Below, piece by piece: positions 43,862-52,426 of a stretch of 64,000 bases of DNA. The position numbers and the translations under genes were made by a program. Position 1 is the stretch's first letter. Each line of letters starts with the position of its first letter. This DNA comes from an uncultured Tolumonas sp. (GTDB lineage Bacteria; Pseudomonadota; Gammaproteobacteria; Enterobacterales; Aeromonadaceae), in contig NZ_OY782757.1 in assembly GCF_963678185.1 (NCBI RefSeq), positions 930,001 through 994,000 on the forward strand, in the 5' to 3' direction. Below the pieces are notes generated by a model. That model was not told the origin of the DNA, searched no databases, and was given only the letters and a program-made list of their open reading frames with translations.

Positions 43862-43926
43862 CAGCAACAGCGTATTTCTACTGTCTTAATTATTCTGGTG
43901 TTGTAATCAGTGCCAAGCTTTGGCGC
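43862..43926 (+). pseudogene. 3' remnant of the Nudix gene
   Basis: Aligns with 28520-28590: shared CTTAATTATTCTGGTGTTGT, with a one-base deletion and loss of the stop codon. Confidence 0.75.
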
Positions 43927-44142
43927 GATCCGTTTATCCTGCCAAATCCCCGATCAACATTGATATAGCTCAGTTTTGCTTAATTGAGTCCTCGAATTCA
44001 TTTGTCTCTGTTAGCACCATTCGGCATCATGTTCCTATGAGCAAATCAAAAGCAGAACATCGGTGTTGGGCATCTGATCGCCGCTAGTCAGTGCGGTAGC
44101 CATGACTTTCAGAAACCCAGCATTAACTGCAACGACAAAATC
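43927..44142. repeat. non-coding tail shared with the Nudix cassette
   Basis: Near-identical to 28586-28800 with a few substitutions and a changed right end. No gene seen. Confidence 0.75.
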
Positions 44143-44198
44143 ACATAACAAAATTTTAATGTCGGATGGCTTTGCCACCGCATAAAACGAAGTTACCT
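44143..44198 (+). repeat. attC38 (class II)
   Basis: 56 bp; cores acataac and gttacct. The Nudix cassette it resembles ends instead in a class IV site. Confidence 0.88.
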
Positions 44199-44224
44199 TC
44201 CATGCGAATCACCAAGGAAACTTA

Positions 44225-44926
44225 ATGGACAAACTAAATACCAGCTTTTGCAAACTAATAGAGTTTTGTTTAGATAATACGTCATTTTCAATTTCTGATT
44301 TCATATTTTCAGAAACAAAGGGGAATGCTCTTTTACATATCAAATTCAAACACCACGATGACTTTTTCTTTATTGTTACTGAAGAAAACAGAAAAATAGA
44401 AGACCCAATAAGTAGAACATCTATTGGTTGGAAAACATTTCATCAAGTTAGACAATCTCCTGGAGAAATTAAAAAAATAGATGTTTTTGAATATAATCTA
44501 TCTAAAGTTACAGATAAAATATCTGAATGGTGCGCACTAATTGATACAGAACTAACATATATTGCCCCAAACGAAACAAATGAAGAGCTTATTGACAAAA
44601 TAGAGAATACTATTAACTTTGAGTTTACAGAGCCAACTAAAAGATTCACACCTAATGAAATTAAGGATGTAAGTGAACAGCTAGACTTATTGTTTGAAAG
44701 AATTTCAGAATTGCAGGAAGAAATAAATCTATCCGAACAACAATTAATCAACTTGAAAAATGAAATTGAACTATCTAAAAGAAATACATCGAAATATACA
44801 AAAGCCATTTGGAGTGGCATTACAAAAAGCAAATTAACAAAAATAATTATTGAAATAGCAAAATCAACAGAAGCCAGACAATATATGCTCGAGGTAATTA
44901 AAAGAATTACGTTTGGTGGGAGTTGA
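44225..44926 (+). CDS. coiled-coil protein of unknown function
   Basis: A 233-residue protein. Residues 1-130 form a mixed alpha/beta domain with the segment HIKFKHHDDFFFIV; residues 140-195 are a long coiled coil (DLLFERISELQEEINLSEQQ), and the C-terminus is basic and helical. Very AT-rich. No family recognised. Good ribosome binding site (AAGGAAAC). Single gene of the cassette. Confidence 0.6.
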   Translation: MDKLNTSFCKLIEFCLDNTSFSISDFIFSETKGNALLHIKFKHHDDFFFIVTEENRKIEDPISRTSIGWKTFHQVRQSPGEIKKIDVFEYNLSKVTDKISEWCALIDTELTYIAPNETNEELIDKIENTINFEFTEPTKRFTPNEIKDVSEQLDLLFERISELQEEINLSEQQLINLKNEIELSKRNTSKYTKAIWSGITKSKLTKIIIEIAKSTEARQYMLEVIKRITFGGS

Positions 44927-44927
44927 A

Positions 44928-44987
44928 AGGTAACAAAATTTTAATGTCGGATGGCACTACGTGCCACCGCATAAAACGAAGTTAAGT
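44928..44987 (+). repeat. attC39 (class II)
   Basis: 60 bp; left core aggtaac deviates from RYYYAAC; right core gttaagt. Confidence 0.88.
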
Positions 44988-45096
44988 TCTTGAACAGCTC
45001 GTTCAGTGTGTAATTCGTAAAAAATACTCTTATTTCATTGAGTTCGCTATAACTCAAATATATCCAAAAACATGATCAACCAATGGCGATAATCAC

Positions 45097-45561
45097 ATGG
45101 ATAATCAACCCATTACTCTCAAGGTTTCTGTTCGTGATGTGCTTTTCGGGGGCAATGTGAAAGTCATTGAACCAACAAATATCTATGGCTGTGCTATTGG
45201 TGATAATTCTTTTGTCGGCCCTTTTGTCGAAATCCAAAAGAATGTAACAATCGGCCAACGAACAAAGATCCAGTCCCATACCTTTATTTGTGAATTTGTC
45301 ACAATTGGCAATGACTGCTTCATTGGCCATGGTGTGATGTTCGCCAATGACTTATTCAAAGATGGTTCCCCTAACGCAGATCCAAATTCATGGGGCAGAA
45401 CTATTATTGAAGATAATGTGACTATCGGTTCAAATGCCACGATCCTACCAGTCCGAATTTGCTCAGGAGCTGTTATTGGTGCTGGCGCTGTTGTGACAAA
45501 AGATATTACTGTTCCAGGCACTTATTTAGGCAATCCGGCAAGATTGTCTAGAAAATTCTAA
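45097..45561 (+). CDS. hexapeptide-repeat (left-handed beta helix) acyltransferase
   Basis: A 154-residue protein made of hexapeptide repeats (IGDNSFVGPFVEIQKNVTIG, FIGHGVMFANDLF, VTIGSNATILP, AVIGAGAVVTKDI) ending PARLSRKF. Likely trimer; acyl-CoA-dependent O- or N-acetyltransferase as in nucleotide-sugar or lipopolysaccharide modification (WlbB/WbbJ-like). Surface-sugar modification genes are common cassette cargo and can alter phage adsorption. Acceptor unknown. Confidence 0.88.
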   Translation: MDNQPITLKVSVRDVLFGGNVKVIEPTNIYGCAIGDNSFVGPFVEIQKNVTIGQRTKIQSHTFICEFVTIGNDCFIGHGVMFANDLFKDGSPNADPNSWGRTIIEDNVTIGSNATILPVRICSGAVIGAGAVVTKDITVPGTYLGNPARLSRKF

Positions 45562-45580
45562 GTATCTTGGTAGTTCAAAA

Positions 45581-45636
45581 ACTTAACAAAAACTTGGTGT
45601 GGGATTGCTACGCAACCCCACAAGTTGAAGTTAGAA
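45581..45636 (+). repeat. attC40 (class I)
   Basis: 56 bp; cores acttaac and gttagaa; arms attgc/gcaac. Confidence 0.9.
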
Positions 45637-45651
45637 TCATATAGGTAAATT

Positions 45652-46452
45652 ATGTTTAAAGATAAAAAATTTTTAATTACAATTATATTAGCAATTATCC
45701 CAATTGTGGCTCCTAATATGTGGGACTATTTTGCATCAAAAAATAAGGATTTATCATTTGAAATGCTAAGTCAACTTAATCTCTCACCATCAATTGAAGG
45801 TGATGTCAGTTTATCTGACATAAAAGTTTCTATCGCAGGGAAAAACATTGAGTCACCATATGTTTCATACATAAAAATTGAAAATAAAAGTAGAAGTTCA
45901 ATATCTAAATCAGACTATGAATCCCCATTAATTATTGAAGTTAGTAAAGATCAAAAAATAATAAGATCAAGCATTGTTGATAAACAACCAGGTGATATCG
46001 ATACGGAAATAAAATATGATGCCAACAAGATAACTCTATCACCTAGCCTGCTCAACCCTGGTGACAATATGTTTATTCAGATATTAACAGAGAATGGTAC
46101 ACCTAAATTAACAGTTCATGGAAGAATTAATGGTGTGAACAAGCTGGAAATAACAAAATCTGATAACAATCAAATTAACTTACCTCGAACACTGACTCTA
46201 TTCTTTACTATTTTATTACTTTCCATTCCTACTACGACATCAGTAATTAATTTTTTCACGAATAAACCAACCCATAAAATGGTCAATGGCTTTCAAACCA
46301 TTGCGTCTATTTTCGGGATCGAAATTTTATCCATATTCTTGAGTAATGAGCTTTATTTAAATGGTTTCCAATACTTTTTATTAATAATATTAGTTTATAT
46401 TATAATATCTATGCCTCTAGGCTACTTTTTAAACAAATACGCTCAAGCATAA
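45652..46452 (+). CDS. membrane protein with large extracytoplasmic or cytoplasmic domain
   Basis: A 266-residue protein: an N-terminal membrane helix (about 8-25), a beta-rich domain (35-175) and two C-terminal helices (about 180-200 and 238-258). The middle has YVSYIKIENKSRSSISKSDYESPL, a motif I have seen in uncharacterised membrane proteins of accessory islands. No assigned function. Confidence 0.62.
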   Translation: MFKDKKFLITIILAIIPIVAPNMWDYFASKNKDLSFEMLSQLNLSPSIEGDVSLSDIKVSIAGKNIESPYVSYIKIENKSRSSISKSDYESPLIIEVSKDQKIIRSSIVDKQPGDIDTEIKYDANKITLSPSLLNPGDNMFIQILTENGTPKLTVHGRINGVNKLEITKSDNNQINLPRTLTLFFTILLLSIPTTTSVINFFTNKPTHKMVNGFQTIASIFGIEILSIFLSNELYLNGFQYFLLIILVYIIISMPLGYFLNKYAQA

Positions 46453-46461
46453 CAGTGAAAA

Positions 46462-46517
46462 TTCTAACAAAAAATTAATGTGGGACCACTTCGTGGCCCC
46501 ATAATTCGAAGTTAGGC
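46462..46517 (+). repeat. attC41 (class I)
   Basis: 56 bp; cores ttctaac and gttaggc; arms ccac/gtgg. Confidence 0.9.
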
Positions 46518-46537
46518 AACTTGAAATGAGTTAATTT

Positions 46538-47062
46538 ATGTATTATCCAGCTTTTGTTTCATTATTATTTTCTGGGGTTGTTTTTAGTCAAACACTTTGT
46601 CTCGAAAATGAAACTGATTTCTTTTCTTGCACAACAACAAATAACAAAATCATTTCAATTTGTGGCGAAATATCAAATGATGAGCCTTCAGATGACTGGC
46701 TTCAATATAGATTTGGCAAAAAAGATCATATCGAGCTCGTTTACCCAGAATCAAAAAACAGCTCAATATCTAAATTCGAAGGCAATACATTCAGTAGATA
46801 TAGCGTAATCGACTTACGATTCATAAACGGTCGGAATGCATATAGTGTGTCGTTAAATGGACCTTATGATGGTGATGAAGCGACAATTCGAACAACTGCA
46901 TCAGCTGGTGTAAGTATCAAATTAAAATCAAAGAAAAACGTTTCAATTAGTTGTTCTACTATAGATAGCAAAAAATATTACAGTAATTTTGAAAATCTAA
47001 ACAATGAACTAAGATTTAGAAATGGCGATACAGATTTATTTTACAAAGAGCAAATGTATTAG
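46538..47062 (+). CDS. secreted protein of unknown function
   Basis: A 174-residue protein with a probable signal peptide (residues 1-18, cleavage near VFSQT) followed by a beta-rich domain with three cysteines (LCLENETDFFSC, SIC) and GNAYSV-like repeats. Looks like a small periplasmic or surface protein; no family recognised. The N-terminus is short for a classical signal peptide. Confidence 0.58.
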   Translation: MYYPAFVSLLFSGVVFSQTLCLENETDFFSCTTTNNKIISICGEISNDEPSDDWLQYRFGKKDHIELVYPESKNSSISKFEGNTFSRYSVIDLRFINGRNAYSVSLNGPYDGDEATIRTTASAGVSIKLKSKKNVSISCSTIDSKKYYSNFENLNNELRFRNGDTDLFYKEQMY

Positions 47063-47084
47063 CTCATCATATCAAAGGCAATTT

Positions 47085-47140
47085 GCCTAACAAATAATTG
47101 GTGTGGGACCGCTACGCGGCCCCACAATTAGAAGTTAGGT
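47085..47140 (+). repeat. attC42 (class I)
   Basis: 56 bp; cores gcctaac and gttaggt; arms ccgc/gcgg. Confidence 0.92.
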
Positions 47141-47547
47141 AATAAAAGCTGATTAATTGCTTGTGATAAATTCAAGCCCTAAAGCGGCTGGTGCTGCGAG
47201 CTCAGTGTTATTTACGATTTGGCTTCCTGCGAAGTTGCCTCCGCGCAACACATGCGTTCGAGAAAAGTTTCGGCGGCAAGCCTGCACGGGCCGCGGCTGC
47301 GGCAACTATCAAGCTCGCTGGTGTGTGTTCCTGAAGCGGCTCATCGTTTAGCCGCAGTGGTAATTGCGCCGACTGCCAGCTCATTAAATGAATAAATTTG
47401 AACGTTCAGCAAATTTCGCTGATTCAATATTGTCAGCGGGTAATTCCGAGCGGTGGCTTAAAGCTGGCGCAGTGGCAACATTACAAACCGTGATACCACT
47501 TAGCATATTCAGTGGTGCAAAATGAAATACTGTTTCCTTGTTCTTTT
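47141..47547 (+). mobile_element. ORF-less cassette, family A-prime copy 2
   Basis: 407 bp; stem AGTTGCC (47233-47239) with GGCAACT (47301-47307). Confidence 0.85.
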
Positions 47548-47624
47548 ACCTAACAAGGCGCTCAAACCCGTTCACTTCGTTCACTGGACGGCACTACGTG
47601 CCGCCGTTTAGCTTAAAGTTATGT
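47548..47624 (+). repeat. attC43 (class III)
   Basis: 77 bp; cores acctaac and gttatgt; left arm TTCACTTCGTTCAC. Confidence 0.92.
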
Positions 47625-47656
47625 CCTTCTTAGTAGCCTGCATTGATGGGTATGTT

Positions 47657-47662
47657 TATAAT
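47657..47662 (+). promoter_or_regulatory. -10 element TATAAT before the YhfG/Fic pair
   Basis: A perfect TATAAT 28 bp before the antitoxin start, with no clear -35. It is between the attC43 core and the gene, so the cassette probably carries its own promoter. Confidence 0.4.
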
Positions 47663-47690
47663 CAGTCTGTGGTCTTTTTAGGTGCTAGCC

Positions 47691-47855
47691 ATGAACAAAC
47701 AATCCTTAGAAGAAAAACAAGCATTTGCGGCGAAAATTCGTGCTCGAAACTATGCAGCAAGTCTTCGACTCGAAGGTCTCAAGCCAATCGAGACTGAACA
47801 CCCTATGACAAAAGAAAGTATTATCAGCAAGTACAAATCCCAAGTGTCACAATGA
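47691..47855 (+). CDS. YhfG-like Fic antitoxin
   Basis: A 54-residue protein, MNKQSLEEKQAFAAKIRARN then YAASLRLEGL. Ser24-x-x-x-Glu28-Gly29 (SLRLEG) fits the (S/T)xxxE(G/N) inhibitory motif by which class I Fic antitoxins place a Glu into the partner's active site. It overlaps the Fic gene start by 4 bp (ATGA). Confidence 0.82.
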   Translation: MNKQSLEEKQAFAAKIRARNYAASLRLEGLKPIETEHPMTKESIISKYKSQVSQ

Positions 47856-48448
47856 GCAGAGATAAGTACGGCACAGGCCAAGATCCATACTGTTACCCCA
47901 ATTCAGACATTCTCCTCAATTCCCTGAATATTCATGATGAGGCATTACTCGAAGAAGCAGAACGCGATATTTCATCCCTATGCGCTAATCAAATTGAGTT
48001 TGTACTTCCGCCTTATGATCTGAACTATTTTTGTACGATCCATAAAGCCCTTTTTGGTGATTTATATCCATGGGCAGGTGAATTGCGTCAGATCGACATT
48101 TCAAAAGGCAGCACACGGTTTTGCTCATATCAGCGCATTGAAATTGAAGCCCAAAAGCTACTTTCGACTATTAATTATGGCAATGCGTTAGTTGAACTAA
48201 GCCGTAAAGATCTCGTCATAACTGTCGCTGAACTCTATGCCGATCTCAACGTTGTGCATCCGTTTCGAGAAGGTAATGGCAGAGCTCAACGTGTTTTGTT
48301 TGAACATATGATCATCAATTGTGGTTACGACATTGACTGGTCAATTATTGAAGCTGATGAATGGCTTAATGCCAACATCAAAGGCTATTACTGCGATTAT
48401 TCGGTGATGCATTCCATCTTTGATAAATGTATTGGCTCGGCATTTTGA
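47852..48448 (+). CDS. Fic-domain toxin (AMPylase)
   Basis: A 198-residue Fic protein. The catalytic motif VHPFREGNGRAQR (His136 to Arg147) is complete, with the flap region IDISKGSTRFC upstream. Fic enzymes transfer AMP from ATP to protein targets such as DNA gyrase and topoisomerase IV. Paired with the upstream YhfG-like antitoxin by a 4-bp overlap. Stabilising toxin-antitoxin cassettes are expected in long arrays. Confidence 0.9.
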   Translation: MSRDKYGTGQDPYCYPNSDILLNSLNIHDEALLEEAERDISSLCANQIEFVLPPYDLNYFCTIHKALFGDLYPWAGELRQIDISKGSTRFCSYQRIEIEAQKLLSTINYGNALVELSRKDLVITVAELYADLNVVHPFREGNGRAQRVLFEHMIINCGYDIDWSIIEADEWLNANIKGYYCDYSVMHSIFDKCIGSAF

Positions 48449-48507
48449 CATAACAAAAATTTAAAGTTGGACGGCACTATGTGCCGCCACTTAAATAGAA
48501 GTTATAT
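48448..48507 (+). repeat. attC44 (class IV)
   Basis: 60 bp; cores acataac and gttatat; its first base is the last base of the fic stop codon. Confidence 0.88.
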
Positions 48508-48523
48508 TTTTTAAGAGGATTAT

Positions 48524-49336
48524 ATGCCTGAGCCTATAACAACCGTTGGATTAGGAGCCATAGCTGCCTATTTAGGAAAAGACGGTGTAGCAAAAATTCT
48601 TGGTCCAACAGCAGATTATCTAGGTGGTGAGCTCCAAGAATTTACAAAGAAAAGAATTAACAATATCGGGGCAATATTTAGAAAAGCTGAAAATAAGCTT
48701 GGAGACAAAATCGACCAACCAGGAGCAGTTCCACCAAAAGTTCTCAAAACCATTATAAATGAAGGCTCGTACTCCGAAGATGAAATAGCTGTTGAGTATT
48801 TTGGTGGAGTTTTGGCTTCTTCACGAACAGAGCTATTAAGGGATGACCGAGGCGCAAGAATAGCAAAAGCTTTAGATAATTTATCGTGTTATCAACTAAG
48901 ATGTCATTATTTGATTTATTCAACAGTGTCAATTATTTATAAATCCAGAACAAGTAGTTTCATGCAACATTCAGATCGTCAAAAATTAGAAATATATATG
49001 CCTATACCTGAGTTTTATAGCGCGATGGGATTAACGCAGCAAGAGTGGAACAACCCACAAATTATGACTCATATTTTTCATGGTTTAAACTCTGACGATC
49101 TTATTGCAGATAATTGGGCATATGGTTCATTGGAAACATTAAAGTCAATGAGCACCAGTAAACTCATCACTGAATCAGGGATAGTTTGCACCCCAACAGC
49201 TAAAGGAGCAGAGCTGTTTTTATGGGGTTTTGGGTGTGGAAGCAATGATTTAGACTATATTTTCTCTGATGTATTTGACTCATCTATTGAAGGTATGCCA
49301 CAAATGGTGATCAATTCAATTGCCACAAAAACATAA
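48524..49336 (+). CDS. hypothetical protein with Abi-alpha-like N-terminus
   Basis: A 270-residue protein. The N-terminal part (GAIAAYLGKDGVAKILGPTADYLG, EFTKKRINNIGAIFRKAENK, PGAVPPKVLKTIINEGSYSEDE) resembles the start of Abi-alpha/DUF4393 proteins, where a helix pair precedes PP-x-v-L-x-x-i-x-e-a-s-x-E-D-(D/E). The C-terminal half is a helical domain with no assignment. Possible abortive-infection effector, weakly supported. Stop codon in attC45. Confidence 0.55.
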   Translation: MPEPITTVGLGAIAAYLGKDGVAKILGPTADYLGGELQEFTKKRINNIGAIFRKAENKLGDKIDQPGAVPPKVLKTIINEGSYSEDEIAVEYFGGVLASSRTELLRDDRGARIAKALDNLSCYQLRCHYLIYSTVSIIYKSRTSSFMQHSDRQKLEIYMPIPEFYSAMGLTQQEWNNPQIMTHIFHGLNSDDLIADNWAYGSLETLKSMSTSKLITESGIVCTPTAKGAELFLWGFGCGSNDLDYIFSDVFDSSIEGMPQMVINSIATKT

Positions 49337-49386
49337 CAAAAACTTGGTGTGGGACAGCTACGCTGCCCCACAAGTTGAAGTTAGGT
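49331..49386 (+). repeat. attC45 (class I)
   Basis: 56 bp; cores acataac and gttaggt; arms cagc/gctg. Confidence 0.92.
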
Positions 49387-49695
49387 AATAAAAACGGCTT
49401 CATTGTTGGCGGTGAATTCAAGCCCTAAAGCGGCTAGTCGGATAGTCCTGTGGGGGTTGCGGCTCACTTCCTGAGCGTGGGTTGCCTCGCGCAACACATG
49501 AATTCACGTAAATTGGCAAACTGAAAGCCTGCACTGGTTACGTTTCGGCAACCATCAGCGCCGTCAGTGTGTAAGCCTAAAGCAGCTCATCACCAAGGCG
49601 TGGTTATTTGAAACTGGCACAGTTGAAACATTGCAACCTGTGGCACCAGTTAGCCAACTTTTTTGTTGGTTTTAAATTACTTTTTCTTTGTTCAT
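49387..49695 (+). mobile_element. ORF-less cassette, family A-short copy 8
   Basis: 309 bp; its last ~90 bp are almost identical to those of the copy at 61358. Confidence 0.85.
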
Positions 49696-49755
49696 ACCTA
49701 ACAAAAATTTAAAGTTGGACATCACTACGTGCTGCCACTTAAATCGAAGTTATGT
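49696..49755 (+). repeat. attC46 (class IV)
   Basis: 60 bp; cores acctaac and gttatgt; left arm catcac carries a change that breaks one apex pair. Confidence 0.9.
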
Positions 49756-49779
49756 TTTCTTCATCCCCGAGACCTGAGT

Positions 49780-50463
49780 GTGACAAAAAATAATATTCTT
49801 CTTTTAGTTGGCCGCGATGATTGGCAAAAAGATGAAGCGTTAAATTTAGCTCTACTCAATAAATTGAGAGCAAATAACGTTGAAGTCCTTTGGGAAGATC
49901 AGGCTGCTGAGGTTATTCACTTTCTCAGAAAAATTGAGAGTAAAATTAGCATTCTTCCAAAAAGAATGAGAAAGCTTAATCTCCGAATAGTTCAGATACT
50001 TTATGGGTTGTTAAATCCATCTTATCTTGTCTATCTCTATAAAAGAAAAGGCAACGATGTGCTATCTCGTTGCGAATCATTGGCAAATACAATTTGCAAA
50101 CGTGGGATCGCAGCACAGACGATCATTCTTTCACGATCTTCTGGTGGGCGAGTTTCATCGTTAATCGCAGATGAATTGGGGATAAAACATGTTGTTTGTT
50201 TAGGCTACCCTTTCAAACATCCCGATCACGGTGATGAGCCTGAACGATATGCTCACTTGGCGCAGTTGAAAACACCAATGCTCATCATTCAAGGTGTTGA
50301 TGATGAATATGGTGGGCTAGAAATAGAAGATAAATATGTCCTCAGTGAAAAAATAGAGGTCTCTTTTCTTAACACTAACCATAATTTTGACATTTCTGAT
50401 GCCATGGCTCACGAAATCGTTGAGTTGATTGAGCGTGTCACTGGTTTAAGCAAAAAAACATAA
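49780..50463 (+). CDS. alpha/beta hydrolase (dienelactone hydrolase/TEX30-like)
   Basis: A 227-residue alpha/beta hydrolase starting at GTG 49780. The nucleophile elbow is SRSSGGR (Ser in a G-x-S-x-G-like context), followed by VVCLGYPFKHPDHGDEPERY, the acidic residue in IIQGVDDEYGG and a late His in NTNHNFD. Length and order match the TEX30/KANL3-like branch of dienelactone hydrolases. Substrate unknown. The open frame begins upstream inside attC46, but that part is attC sequence. Confidence 0.75.
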   Translation: MTKNNILLLVGRDDWQKDEALNLALLNKLRANNVEVLWEDQAAEVIHFLRKIESKISILPKRMRKLNLRIVQILYGLLNPSYLVYLYKRKGNDVLSRCESLANTICKRGIAAQTIILSRSSGGRVSSLIADELGIKHVVCLGYPFKHPDHGDEPERYAHLAQLKTPMLIIQGVDDEYGGLEIEDKYVLSEKIEVSFLNTNHNFDISDAMAHEIVELIERVTGLSKKT

Positions 50464-50517
50464 CAAAAACTTAAATTTGGACGTCACTACGTGCCGCCAA
50501 TTAAGTCGAAGTTATAG
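50458..50517 (+). repeat. attC47 (class IV variant)
   Basis: 60 bp; cores acataac and gttatag; outer arms AAATTTGGACG/CGCCAATTAAG differ from other class IV sites. Confidence 0.88.
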
Positions 50518-50532
50518 CCACAAGGAAATCAC

Positions 50533-51063
50533 ATGATCGGATTCTCGTTAGAAACATGTATAGGAATGATGCTTTCGTTATTTCTGATATTAATTGTTTC
50601 TCCTGCTGGTATTAAGAAAACATCTGAGCAGGTTATTTCGGCGCAAGTTGCATATGGTGGGGGCTATTTAGCATTATCGCTAGGATTGCTAAATATAGTT
50701 GTTTATACATGGCTATACCCAAATGGTGTTCTTTATGCGGGGCGGTTACCTGAAATTTTTATAAATTTTTGGTCTGCTGTAATTAGCAGTCTCGTGGGCG
50801 CAGTTTATTGGGTTTTTCTATGCTTGTATTTTGTTCGTAAAATAAAAAATACCGCAGGTAAAATATCTCTTATTCTGTGGCCAGTATTTATGCTTTTTCA
50901 AAACTACTTACCGACACTTTATGGTGTTGGTGTTCATCAAACAGAGCTACTTGCTTTAAAAGAACCTATAACTGACTGGATATCCACTGGGTTGATTATA
51001 TTTTTTGTAGTAGGTTTTTCGTATGCATATTGGACTAATAAGTATCGTTGGGTAAAGCTATAA
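50533..51063 (+). CDS. polytopic membrane protein of unknown function
   Basis: A 176-residue protein with about five hydrophobic segments (roughly 6-24, 42-62, 78-104, 115-132, 146-166). No motif recognised. Higher use of G in third positions than the surrounding cassette genes and closure by the only 131-bp attC suggest a separate origin. Confidence 0.6.
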   Translation: MIGFSLETCIGMMLSLFLILIVSPAGIKKTSEQVISAQVAYGGGYLALSLGLLNIVVYTWLYPNGVLYAGRLPEIFINFWSAVISSLVGAVYWVFLCLYFVRKIKNTAGKISLILWPVFMLFQNYLPTLYGVGVHQTELLALKEPITDWISTGLIIFFVVGFSYAYWTNKYRWVKL

Positions 51064-51188
51064 CAAGTCGCTCAAGCACCGCACCTTCGGTGCTGGACAG
51101 TTTTTAAGTCGCAGTTTTGTGGTTTTGCTGCGCAAAAAATTTCCACAAAACCACAACTTAAAAACTGCCACTTAGCTCGGCGTTAGGT
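51058..51188 (+). repeat. attC48 (class VI, 131 bp)
   Basis: 131 bp; cores ctataac and gttaggt. Perfect internal arms CAGTTTTTAAGT/ACTTAAAAACTG and GTGGTTTTG/CAAAACCAC make a long hairpin, unlike every other site in the window. Confidence 0.88.
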
Positions 51189-51195
51189 ATCTTAA

Positions 51196-52005
51196 ATGTC
51201 TCTTCCAAAGTCATTTTCAAATACAATCTCAGAGTTTGATAAAATCGCTGAAATTGGCTATGACCTATCTCAATTGTTTAATGGTGTTACTATAAATGAT
51301 AAACAGAAAACAAGATCCACATATTTTCTTGCCAAAGCTATTGATAATGCCATTTCTATATTGACATTGTTACCAAATAACCGAGTAAACAAAAATAAGA
51401 CTGATTATTTCGATTATTCCTCTATATCTGCACTAAGTAGAAACCTTCTCGAATTATGCAATTTACATTGGTATTTTTGTGAAGAAGATATACCGCTTAT
51501 TGAGTCTGAGTTTCGGTGGTTGCTGTATGAATACCATGAAGTTAAAACACTCGAGAAGCTCAGCATCGATTTTGATCTTGAGACAGACAACTCAATTTAT
51601 AGTGATCTTTTGAAATATAAACAAAAACTCAATGAAAACGTTTATTTCAATACACTACCACTTGAGTTTCAAAGACAAACATTTAAAGGTAGAAAAGCAA
51701 CTCATCTGAATCAAAATGAAATTGCACACCGTAGAGGCATTGATGAAAAATTATTTTCTACAATCTACAAAGTTCTTTCTAATGAAGTTCACACAATGCC
51801 TTTGTCACTTTCAGCAATGGTGTTCACTAAAACTCATGATAAAGACATTCACATTGCATTTTTAGGGTTGACCCTTAATTTCATATCAAGTTTATTAGCT
51901 CATTTGATACTATTTATAACACATAGGTGGGAGTTAGAATTCGCACTGAACAAGTCTGCTGAAATAATAAACTATTACGCGCAATCTCTGACCTCAGATA
52001 CCTAA
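51196..52005 (+). CDS. helical protein, DUF5677-like
   Basis: A 269-residue, largely helical protein. Elements such as KAIDNAISILTLL, SALSRNLLELCNLHWYF and VLSNEVHTMPLSLS resemble the DUF5677/HEPN-related group in which a conserved R and a S-x-x-x-H lie on facing helices. A C-terminal hydrophobic helix (about 220-245) may anchor it to the membrane. Role unknown; possible defence protein. It starts only 8 bp after attC48 and its stop lies in attC49. Confidence 0.5.
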   Translation: MSLPKSFSNTISEFDKIAEIGYDLSQLFNGVTINDKQKTRSTYFLAKAIDNAISILTLLPNNRVNKNKTDYFDYSSISALSRNLLELCNLHWYFCEEDIPLIESEFRWLLYEYHEVKTLEKLSIDFDLETDNSIYSDLLKYKQKLNENVYFNTLPLEFQRQTFKGRKATHLNQNEIAHRRGIDEKLFSTIYKVLSNEVHTMPLSLSAMVFTKTHDKDIHIAFLGLTLNFISSLLAHLILFITHRWELEFALNKSAEIINYYAQSLTSDT

Positions 52006-52059
52006 CAAAAACTTGAAACTGGACGGCACTGCGTGCCGCCATTTAAGTAAAAGTTATGC
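52000..52059 (+). repeat. attC49 (class V)
   Basis: 60 bp; cores acctaac and gttatgc. Confidence 0.92.
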
Positions 52060-52349
52060 AGTTTTTAATTTGCTGGCAGTTTTGCGGGGAATTCAAGTTT
52101 TAAAGCGGTGTTGGCTGCAAGTTAAGTGTTATTTACAGCTCACTATCGAGAGTAGTGCCCACTCATAATACGCCAAACAATTTCAGCAGTGAGCTTCAGC
52201 AAATTCGACACGGCGATTATGAGTTTCTGCACTTCAACGCTGTCGTGGGTAATTCCTTACAACCCCTTTTTCTATTGGCAGTGTTGAATTTTAGTCCGTG
52301 AAATCAGTCATTACTTCCGAGATGAAATCGGGTTCGTTTTTTCAATACT
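52060..52349 (+). mobile_element. ORF-less cassette, family B copy 3
   Basis: 290 bp. Stem ACTCATAAT (52161-52169) with ATTATGAGT (52216-52224), a second compensatory change. Confidence 0.86.
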
Positions 52350-52426
52350 GCATAACAAAAAGTTCAAACTCGTTCGCTTTGCTCACTGGACGGCACTACG
52401 TGCCGCCGTTTAACTAAAAGTTATGT
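52350..52426 (+). repeat. attC50 (class III)
   Basis: 77 bp; cores gcataac and gttatgt. Confidence 0.92.
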
